From Leptolyngbya sp. FACHB-60 (GTDB lineage: Bacteria > Cyanobacteriota > Cyanobacteriia > Phormidesmidales > Phormidesmidaceae): 64,000 nt of DNA. Below are positions 30,865-37,592 of this stretch, one piece after another. Position numbers and translations under genes: made by a program. The stretch spans positions 1 through 64,000 of the forward strand of contig NZ_JACJOX010000006.1 of NCBI RefSeq assembly GCF_014695775.1, written 5' to 3'. The notes under the pieces were generated by a model. It had not been told where the DNA came from, searched no databases, and was given only the letters and a program-made list of their open reading frames with translations. Position 1 is the first letter of the stretch, and the number at the start of each line of letters is the position of its first letter.

Positions 30865-31818
30865 TTGGTTAAAGATTTAACCTACTATGCCAAAAAGTTT
30901 GCCAATCTACGGGTAGACCGGGCCAGGGGCACCGCTCCCCACAAGCCGATCTTGCTGCTAACGGTGCTTGACCTGTTTGAGAAGGGCTACATTGGTCGCA
31001 ACGAGATTTACCTGTCGCCGGAACTGACGGCAAATTTCCTCAAGTTTTGGCATCAGTTTGTCGCTAGCGACCACCACTCGAATATCGCGCTGCCGTTTTT
31101 TCACCTGACGGGGGACAAGTTTTGGCACCTGATGCCGAACCCTGGTTTTGAAGCGGCGATACAAGCGAAGGTGAAGATTCGGACGCTGCCAGCGCTGCGA
31201 TCGGCAGTGAAGTATGCCTACTTGGATGCAGAACTGTTTGCCCTGCTACAAGCGCCCCAGAGTCGCACGGAACTGACTACAATCCTGATTCAGGCGTGGT
31301 TTCCGGATAAGGGAGGTGAGATTGCCGAGTCATTTAAGTACGACGAGTTTGAAGCTATACAGCAATCCCTGTTTGATTCTGGTGGCGCTGTTTACAGCGT
31401 TGAAGAGCTAAAAGATGAAGATCGAATATTTGCTCGAAATGGTGCTTTCCGTAGAACGATAGTCAAAATTTATAATCACCGCTGTGCTTTTTGTAGAGTG
31501 AGAGTAATTGGCCAAGGCAATCTTGACTTGGTTGATGGGGCACACATAAAGCCTTTCTCGACCTTCAGAAATGATTTATTTGTTAACGGATTATCATTAT
31601 GCAAAAATCACCACTGGGCATTTGACAGAGGTTGGTTTGGAGTCAATGAGAATTATCACATCCTAATTCCAGGTGGTCGCTTTACCGAGGAAGAAGCAAT
31701 AAAGAGTCGGGGAATGAAAGATTTTGATAAAGAAACTATTGCCTTGCCAAATAATACAGACTACTACCCAGACAAAGAAGCATTAAAGTGGCATATGGAA
31801 TATTGGAAAATCTCTTGA
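30865..31818 (+). CDS. HNH endonuclease with SBD-like N-terminal domain
   Basis: The 317-residue protein combines the same N-terminal domain (about 1-150; APHKPILLLTVLDLFEKGYI, LPFFHLTGDKFWHLMPNPGFE) with a C-terminal HNH nuclease (about 190-280). The HNH parts are clear: YNHRCAFCRVRV (CxxC), LVDGAHIKPFS (His) and NGLSLCKNHHWAFDRGWFGV (Asn and His). Members with this architecture cut phosphorothioated or methylated DNA; proximity to dnd genes favours phosphorothioate as the ligand. The TTG at 30865 is used as start because AAGGA lies about ten bases upstream and no ATG is near. It is cotranscribed with the paralogue before it. Confidence 0.8.
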   Translation: MVKDLTYYAKKFANLRVDRARGTAPHKPILLLTVLDLFEKGYIGRNEIYLSPELTANFLKFWHQFVASDHHSNIALPFFHLTGDKFWHLMPNPGFEAAIQAKVKIRTLPALRSAVKYAYLDAELFALLQAPQSRTELTTILIQAWFPDKGGEIAESFKYDEFEAIQQSLFDSGGAVYSVEELKDEDRIFARNGAFRRTIVKIYNHRCAFCRVRVIGQGNLDLVDGAHIKPFSTFRNDLFVNGLSLCKNHHWAFDRGWFGVNENYHILIPGGRFTEEEAIKSRGMKDFDKETIALPNNTDYYPDKEALKWHMEYWKIS

Positions 31819-31844
31819 TTGCTAGAAGACAAAAGTACAAACAC

Positions 31845-32072
31845 TCATACTTCATCACCCAAGTAAAGTGTAGAAAATGCTTTTGAGGCTTCAGGGTTAA
31901 GAGTCTTTAGTGCTCTAACAATTTCTACCACTGTTTCAGCCGTTGGGTCGCGCTTCTCATTCACCCAGCGGTAAACATTGTTGCGCTCCACATCCATAGC
32001 CACCGCCAAGGCAAACTGGCTGATGCTGTAATCCTCTAAAACCTGCTTGAGCGCTTTGCCTGCTTTTCCCAT
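31845..32072 (-). CDS. XRE-family HTH regulator
   Basis: The 75-residue Cro/CI-type repressor has helix-turn-helix SQFALAVAMDVERNNVYRWVNE at about residues 18-40 and TAETVVEIVRALKTLNPEA after it. It is divergent from the small gene at 32180, and the 100-base gap contains a perfect inverted repeat plus a third half-site, most simply its operator. It probably controls itself and the genes to the right, perhaps including the MNT-HEPN-dnd unit. Its 3' end faces the HNH gene. Confidence 0.88.
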   Translation of the reverse strand: MGKAGKALKQVLEDYSISQFALAVAMDVERNNVYRWVNEKRDPTAETVVEIVRALKTLNPEASKAFSTLYLGDEV

Positions 32073-32110
32073 GCGTTCATGGTTTCAGAGTTTTACCCAT
32101 TCAGACACAT

Positions 32111-32173
32111 CCTAGTGGTTGACAGTCAACCACTAGGCAGGGTAGATTGCTTTCTAACGTCCTAGTGGTTGAC
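32111..32173. promoter_or_regulatory. Operator: 13-bp inverted repeat plus a third half-site
   Basis: CCTAGTGGTTGAC (32111-32123) is followed after one base by its exact reverse complement GTCAACCACTAGG (32125-32137). The same 13 bases recur in direct orientation at 32161-32173, six bases before the ATG of the next gene. Three identical half-sites between a divergent XRE gene and its neighbour are strong evidence for a repressor operator that can shut off both promoters. Confidence 0.85.
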
Positions 32174-32179
32174 AAGATT

Positions 32180-32488
32180 ATGCAAGACCAACCCCCCACC
32201 GCCCGCTACAGTGCCCGCATCCTCAACCCCGATGCCAACGGCCCAGTCCACCTCGAACTCACCCTCAAACTCCACAGCTACCCCCACCCCGATCGCGAAC
32301 CCGTCAAGATCCTCGTCATCGGCAGCAAAGAGTCTGTAAGCTCCATCGTCGTTGCCCTCCACCAGCTCGGCTTTGCCGAAATCTTCGAGTGGACAGACTT
32401 CCTCAGCGCCCCCAACGCCGATCGCCCGCTTCAGTTTCAACCCCATGAGGTGATGAAAGCGTTGGTAAAGTATTTGCCGAGGGAGTAA
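32180..32488 (+). CDS. Small protein of unknown function under XRE control
   Basis: Starting at the ATG at 32180 the product has 102 residues, with no signal or membrane segment. It contains a beta strand block (YSARILNPDANGPVHLELTLKL) and an alpha/beta stretch, VKILVIGSKESVSSIVVALHQLGFAEIFEW, which looks like a small Rossmann-like or regulatory fold. I do not recognise a family. The third operator half-site lies immediately before the start, so it is probably the direct target of the XRE repressor. The frame is open upstream to 32147, but that would place the operator inside the gene. Confidence 0.7.
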   Translation: MQDQPPTARYSARILNPDANGPVHLELTLKLHSYPHPDREPVKILVIGSKESVSSIVVALHQLGFAEIFEWTDFLSAPNADRPLQFQPHEVMKALVKYLPRE

Positions 32489-32573
32489 AGGGTGAAGGGT
32501 GGGGGGTGAAGGGTGGGAATGGGAGGGTAGGTAGGCCCGTTACAATGGGTACATCGCAAGGGCAACTTTGAGC

Positions 32574-32930
32574 ATGGATCGAACTGACACAGCACCGCTG
32601 CCCGGTCTAGCAGGCTTGCCCGCCAGTAGCGCAATTATGGCCAAGCAGTCCGAAATCGCTGCCCTCTGTCGCCTCAACCAAGTCGCTCGGCTTGACCTCT
32701 TTGGTTCGGCCACGCAAACCACCTTTGACCCCGCCACCAGCGACTTTGATTTTGCAGTAGAGTTTGCCGTTGAAACCGCCGAGGGAGCAGCCGATCGCTT
32801 CTTTGGCCTCAAACAGGGCTTGAGCAATACCCTAGGCCGCACCGTCGATCTAGTGGACATCAAAGCCATTAAGAATCCATACTTTCTGCAAGCCATTGCT
32901 CCAAATCGTCTGACCATCTATGGATCTTGA
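32574..32930 (+). CDS. MNT-domain nucleotidyltransferase antitoxin (MntA-like)
   Basis: The 118-residue minimal nucleotidyltransferase shows the motif LFGSATQTTFDPATSDFDFA, that is G-S with two Asp spaced D-x-D, which binds metal and nucleotide. In characterised MntA-HepT pairs this enzyme adds AMP units to the HepT toxin and so neutralises it. It overlaps the following HEPN gene by 11 bases, the same overlap as in the decayed copy at 0.5 kb. The ATG at 32574 is preferred over a TTG two codons earlier. A G-rich repeat (about 32485-32540) lies just upstream. Confidence 0.88.
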   Translation: MDRTDTAPLPGLAGLPASSAIMAKQSEIAALCRLNQVARLDLFGSATQTTFDPATSDFDFAVEFAVETAEGAADRFFGLKQGLSNTLGRTVDLVDIKAIKNPYFLQAIAPNRLTIYGS

Positions 32931-33264
32931 AGTCCAAAAATATTTGTACGATATCCAGCAAGCTTGCCAGCTCATCAACCAGTTTGTGGCCGACCAGAGC
33001 TTTCAAAGCTACCGCGCCAACGATATCGTTCGTTCCGCCGTAGAGCGCCAGTTCATCACCGTTGGAGAAGCGTTGAATCAGACAATTAAGCGATCGCCTG
33101 ACCTTGAACAGCACATTGCTGATGCCCGCAAAATCGTAGACTTTCGTAACCTCTTGACCCACAGCTACGGAGTGGTTTCAGACGCTGTCGTTTGGGATAT
33201 CATCCAGACCAGTCTCCCCCAACTTATTAGAGACGTAGATAAGCTGATGGGGTCAGCCCTGTGA
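32920..33264 (+). CDS. HEPN-domain toxin (HepT-like, DUF86)
   Basis: The 114-residue all-alpha HEPN ribonuclease carries the RX4HXY active-site motif intact as RNLLTHSY near residue 80. The N-terminus MDLEVQKYLYDIQQACQLIN and the block SAVERQFITVGEALNQTIK match the decayed copy at the left edge of the window. It overlaps its antitoxin gene by 11 bases, and its own TGA overlaps the GTG start of dndD (GTGA), so the toxin and dndD are translationally coupled. That link ties the toxin level to the phosphorothioation machinery. Confidence 0.9.
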   Translation: MDLEVQKYLYDIQQACQLINQFVADQSFQSYRANDIVRSAVERQFITVGEALNQTIKRSPDLEQHIADARKIVDFRNLLTHSYGVVSDAVVWDIIQTSLPQLIRDVDKLMGSAL

Positions 33265-35237
33265 TCTTTCAAACTCTGACGCTGCAAAACTTTGGCCCTT
33301 ACGGTGGGCAGCACCGGCTCAACCTACGGCCCGACACCGTAGGCAACACCAACCGCCCTATCGTCCTCATCGGCGGCCTCAACGGCGGCGGCAAAACCAC
33401 TCTGATGGATGCCCTGCGCCTAGTACTCTACGGCCAGCGAGCCCAATGCTCTACCCGTGGCAACCTCGCCTATGCCGACTTTCTCAACCAGTGCCGCAAC
33501 CGCCACGCCGAGGCTGAGCCCACCCTGCTAGAGCTGGTGCTAGAGCACACCCTCAACAACGCCCCCCTGCCCACAGAATTTCGCATTCGGCGGCAGTGGG
33601 GACCGCTGCAAAAAAATGGCCGCGACACCCTAGAGGTCTACCAAGATGGCCAGCTCGCCGAAGACCTGATCAAAGGCTGGGACGAGCGCATTGAGGCCCT
33701 GCTGCCCCTAGGCATCTCTAACCTATTTTTGTTTGACGGCGAACAGGTAGCCGAGCTGGCCGAGCAGGATGAGCTGCCCCCTGGTGTAGTGCAAGCTATG
33801 CGATCGCTACTCGGCCTAGAGCTACCCGAACGCCTCGACGCCGACCTCGACGTGCTAATGACCCGCAAGCGCAAGCAGCTGGCCCAAGAAAAAGATCTGC
33901 AAAAAATTGAAGCGATCGAGGCCCAGCTCAACCAGCTCACCGAGCAAAAAGGCAGCGCCAAACAAGTGCTTGCATCCCTCACCAATAAAAAAGAATGGGC
34001 CGAGCACGAACTTCAGCAGGCCCAAGACAAGTTTTTGGCCGAGGGGGGCAAAATTGCTGCTGAACAAGCCCAGCTTGAAGCCAAACGCGCCCACTTGGCA
34101 ACCGACCTTGACCACCAGCAGAGCCAACTTCGCGATTTGGCAGCGGGGGCGCTGCCCCTAGCCCTAATTGAGCCATTGCTGGCGACAGCCCAAACCCAAG
34201 CCCATGACGAAGTACGCCACCGGTAGTACGAGCTGGCCCACGACTTACTCACCGAGCAAAACCAGGCCCTGCTGGAGTTTGCCCAAACCTCACTGGGCCA
34301 AAAGTCGACCAAGCAGATTCAAACCTTTTTAGAAACCCGCCAGGCAAGCCTAGCCCAGCCTGAAACCGGCTTATACCTAGACGCTGAAAGCGCCCACCTG
34401 CACCAGCTAGAGCAAACCCTGGGCCAGACCCTACCCAATCAGCAGCGCCAGGCTAAAGCACACCTCAAAGCTTCTCAGCAGCGCCAGGCCGAGATTGAAG
34501 CTCTCGATCGCTACCTGGCCAGCTCTGCTACCGAAGAAATTTACGAAAAGCTATCTCAGCAGGTTAAGGCCGCCCAAACTAAGCTGGCCCAGCTCGCCAC
34601 AGACTACGCCAAGGCCGAGCAGCAGCTGAACCAGGTAAACCAGGCCCTCGATCGCACCAAAAAAGATCTGCAAACCTATAGCCAGCTAGCTATCGACTTC
34701 AAGAACACTGACCACCTGCTCAAATCCGCCGCTAAGGTGAAGCAAACCCTAGCCCTGTTTAAGCAAAAGCTCAAGCTCCACAAGCTCAACCACCTAGAAG
34801 ACTTGGTCACCAAGCACTTTCTCTATCTGCTGCGCAAACCCGACTTCGTCCACCGAGTGCAGATTGACACCGAAACCTTTCGCCTCGCCCTCTACGACCA
34901 CGACGGCGAACGTTTACCCAAGCACCGGCTATCGGCGGGGGAAAAGCAGATTTTGGCGATCGCATTACTCTGGGGCCTGGCCAACGCCTCCGGTCGGCAG
35001 CTTCCCGTGGCGATCGACACGCCCCTGGGCAGGCTCGACTCTGAGCACCGCAACCACCTGGTCGATCGCTACTTTCCCCAGGCCAGCCACCAGGTCATTC
35101 TGCTTTCTACCGATACCGAAATTCGCGCCGAAGAGGTCGAGCGATTGCGCGGGGCCGGGGCAATTTCCCGTGAATACCGTTTGGAGTACGATCCAAAGCA
35201 GCGACAGACAGCGGTGGTATCAGGTTACTTTTGGTAG
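33261..35237 (+). pseudogene. dndD: dndD, interrupted by one in-frame TAG
   Basis: DndD is the SMC-like ATPase that works with DndC and DndE to put sulfur into the DNA backbone. The frame from the GTG at 33261 to 35237 would give 658 residues, a normal DndD length, but codon 322 (34224-34226) is TAG. Both sides read as continuous DndD in the same frame: VLIGGLNGGGKTTLMDALRL (Walker A) near residue 35, a coiled-coil middle, then LSAGEKQILAIALLWGLANA (signature) and PVAIDTPLGRLDSEHRNHL (Walker B) near 560-590. A 321-residue N-terminal fragment lacks signature and Walker B, so it cannot hydrolyse ATP alone. It may be a real nonsense mutation, readthrough or a sequencing error. Confidence 0.88.
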
Positions 35238-35243
35238 ATAGTC

Positions 35244-35543
35244 ATGCAAATTCAACTTCCCCAGGCCGCGCTTAGACAGTTCTGCCAACGCCACCACATT
35301 AAAAAGCTATCGGTGTTTGGATCTGTGCTGAGAGCAGACTTTAGCGCTGAGAGCGATGTCGACTTCCTGGTTGAATTTGAGCCCGATCATATTCCCGGCC
35401 TTATCCGTTTGGCGGGCCTAGAGCTAGAACTATCCAACCTGATTCATCGCGAGGCCGACCTGAGGACTTCCAAGGATCTAAGCCGATATTTTCGAGACAA
35501 CGTTCTAAGCACTGCGGTAGTTCAGTATGACAGCGCTCAATGA
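35244..35543 (+). CDS. Second MNT-domain nucleotidyltransferase (MntA-like)
   Basis: The 99-residue minimal nucleotidyltransferase has motif LSVFGSVLRADFSAESDVDF (G-S and D-x-D). It differs clearly from the first MNT gene of the island, so the two modules are not a recent duplication. It starts six bases after the dndD stop and overlaps the original start (ATG 35527) of the HEPN gene behind it. The catalytic residues look intact. Confidence 0.87.
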   Translation: MQIQLPQAALRQFCQRHHIKKLSVFGSVLRADFSAESDVDFLVEFEPDHIPGLIRLAGLELELSNLIHREADLRTSKDLSRYFRDNVLSTAVVQYDSAQ

Positions 35544-35858
35544 CGATATTCGCACATGCTAGATGCCGCTAACCAGGCGATCGCCTTCATGAAAGGCAGA
35601 AGCAAACTCTCCCTCGATGCCGATGCCATGCTGTTGCTTGCCGTGGTCAAAGCCATTGAAATTGTTGGTGAAGCTGCTGCCAAAATCACCAAAGAACGCC
35701 AAGCTGACATTCCTCAAATTCCCTGGCCCCAGATCATCAGCATGCGTAACCGCTTAACCCACGCCTATTTCGATATAGATACCGATGTTGTCTGGCAAAC
35801 CGTAGTCGAAGACCTACCCGAGCTTATCCGAGAGCTTGAAACAGTAATACACAATTAG
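35527..35858 (+). pseudogene. Second HEPN (HepT-like, DUF86) gene with N-terminal frameshift
   Basis: The main frame 35556-35858 gives 100 residues beginning MLDAANQAIAFMKGRSKLSL and containing the RX4HXY motif as RNRLTHAY. Family members start about 11 residues earlier with a segment like MTALNDDIRxxH. Exactly that head, MTALNDDIRT, is present from the ATG at 35527 but in another frame, and it runs into TAG at 35560. A deletion of about four bases after 'attcgc' explains it. Translation from 35556 could still make a nearly complete protein with an intact active site, so the toxin may be dead, weakened or simply shortened. Confidence 0.75.
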
Positions 35859-35860
35859 CT

Positions 35861-36250
35861 ATGCAACCACCGACCGATCGTATCAAACTCTCCCAATCTG
35901 CCAAAGACCAGCTGATCAAGCTCAAGCGCGTCACCAAAATCCCCACCTGGAATGTGCTCTGTCGCTGGGCGCTGTGCCGCTCTCTAGCAGAACCGTCGAT
36001 ACCCTCACCCGTACCTATCCCCGCCGACAGCAACCTGGAGATGACCTGGCAGGTGTTTGGTGGCCCCATCGCCGACCAGCTGCTCATTGCCCTCAAGCAG
36101 CGCTGCCACCAAGATGGGCTAGGCACAGATTCAGAAACCCTAACAACACAGCTCCGACTGCACCTGCACCGAGGTATCGGCTACCTGGCAGGCGATCTAA
36201 ATCTAAAATCGATTGAAGATTTTTGCCAACTTGCGTTGTCTAAGGACTGA
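35861..36250 (+). CDS. dndE: DndE, DNA phosphorothioation protein
   Basis: The 129-residue DNA-binding component of the Dnd sulfur-insertion complex begins DRIKLSQSAKDQLIKLKRVT and contains WNVLCRWALCRSLAEPSIP and LEMTWQVFGG, the core pattern of DndE, plus LLIALKQRCHQDGLGTD. The basic residues of the N-terminal helix that bind nicked DNA are present. It normally follows dndD directly; here a MNT-HEPN module separates them. Its last 11 bases overlap the end of dndC, which comes from the other strand. Confidence 0.92.
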   Translation: MQPPTDRIKLSQSAKDQLIKLKRVTKIPTWNVLCRWALCRSLAEPSIPSPVPIPADSNLEMTWQVFGGPIADQLLIALKQRCHQDGLGTDSETLTTQLRLHLHRGIGYLAGDLNLKSIEDFCQLALSKD

Positions 36251-37442
36251 AAAGTAACGGCTGTACGCTACCGTCTGACAAAATTTCTGGCAACCACTCA
36301 TCGCCCCGGTGCTCGGTGCCGTCCCACTTTTCGGGCCAGGTCTCAGCGGTAATCAGCTCGTGAATGCGGGCCAGTTCTTCAGCGTTAATCAAACAAATAT
36401 CCGGCTGTCCCATCAGCGCGGCTCCTGCATTAACCTCGGCTTCAATCCGCAGAATTTCCCCCAGCATCCATTCCCGTGTTTCTAAGGTCAGTGGCCCCAG
36501 GCGGCCCTGCTTCTTCGCCAAAGAGCCATCCTTCTTCACTTCCCCATGCTTGCGCAGCCGGTACTGGGGCTTTTTCACCTGCCAATACAGCGGGCGCAGC
36601 TGCCGCAGCGGGGCCAGGTAAGTCCACTTAGAGTTCGCCAACACCCGCTCCAGAGCGGCATCCTCCTGCACCAGCGGGCAGCCAATACAGCCTGTGCGGG
36701 CATTGATCGACTCTGTCTCACCCAGGTCATCTTGCGGGTCGTGGCCGTAGACCTCGGCAATATCAAAGGTGGGGTAGCCCAGCTCCACATCGGCTTGTAC
36801 CAGCCAATCCCACACGTGGCAGATCCGCCAGTGCAGCAGCGGGGCTAACGTATCGGCCACGGCGTTAGAGGTGGTCTGCTGAAACCAGCCCTGGCCACAC
36901 TCGCCCCCATCGCGGCTACAACTCATGGCAATGCGCTGGTCGCGGGCGGCAGATTCGCCTACGCGCACCCCCGTCAGCATCAAAAACTTTTCACCCCGCT
37001 CCTGACGCAGGGTTTCTAGCTCTCGCTCCATGCTCATCACCTTGAGCTTGGGCGTACACCAGCGGAAGGTATTCGACGGCGGCGGCACACCCCGCCCCAA
37101 AATATAGACAAAGTAGCGGTGATCGAGCTTGGGAAGCACCACGCGAGTATCAAAGCCCCGCTCTTTAAGTTTGTCTAGCAGCGCCATAGCAGCATTGTGC
37201 AGCGGCGGCAGCTCCTGGCGGGTATCGGCATAAAGTACAGTGACGCTCTCGGGTTGAGGCACTAGCCCCCGCTCGATTAAATCGGCAACTAATGTAACGG
37301 TGGCTGAAGAATCTTTACCGCCCGAGAACGCGATCGCCCAATGCTTATACAAAGAACCATAGTGGCGCAACGATTCTGCCGATAGCTCAATGCTGCGGTC
37401 GAGGGAGAGGCGATCGCTTTCAAATAAGCTGAGCGTTCTCAT
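36240..37442 (-). CDS. dndC: DndC, phosphorothioation sulfurtransferase
   Basis: The 400-residue Fe-S protein of the PAPS-reductase/ATP-pyrophosphatase superfamily activates DNA for sulfur insertion. The PP-loop is WAIAFSGGKDSSATVTLVADL (residues 36-56), followed by VTVLYADTRQELPP. Four cysteines for the [4Fe-4S] cluster are visible: CSRDGGECGQ and CIGCPLVQED, with RWCTPKLK contributing the RxCT substrate motif. It is shorter than many DndC proteins, mainly at the C-terminus. In known loci dndC lies upstream of dndD on the same strand; here it is inverted and converges on dndE with an 11-base overlap. The catalytic residues look intact. Confidence 0.92.
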   Translation of the reverse strand: MRTLSLFESDRLSLDRSIELSAESLRHYGSLYKHWAIAFSGGKDSSATVTLVADLIERGLVPQPESVTVLYADTRQELPPLHNAAMALLDKLKERGFDTRVVLPKLDHRYFVYILGRGVPPPSNTFRWCTPKLKVMSMERELETLRQERGEKFLMLTGVRVGESAARDQRIAMSCSRDGGECGQGWFQQTTSNAVADTLAPLLHWRICHVWDWLVQADVELGYPTFDIAEVYGHDPQDDLGETESINARTGCIGCPLVQEDAALERVLANSKWTYLAPLRQLRPLYWQVKKPQYRLRKHGEVKKDGSLAKKQGRLGPLTLETREWMLGEILRIEAEVNAGAALMGQPDICLINAEELARIHELITAETWPEKWDGTEHRGDEWLPEILSDGSVQPLLFSP

Positions 37443-37592
37443 GTAGGCAAGTCGTCACAGTGGTGATGAGGTCTGGTAGCGTCATTCTAACGGCAAAGGA
37501 GTAGCCGACCGCTAGATATAGGATTTTTTTTTCAATCAGGTGGTCTGGGTCTAGGAAATGCCTGTTAGGGATGCCATACAAGTGTACTGAAT
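37443..37592. promoter_or_regulatory. Divergent promoter region between dndC and the methyltransferase
   Basis: These 150 bases separate two divergent Dnd genes and should carry both promoters. I see an A/T-rich stretch (about 37523-37532, 'gatttttttt') but no clear inverted repeat that would mark a regulator site. Confidence 0.4.
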
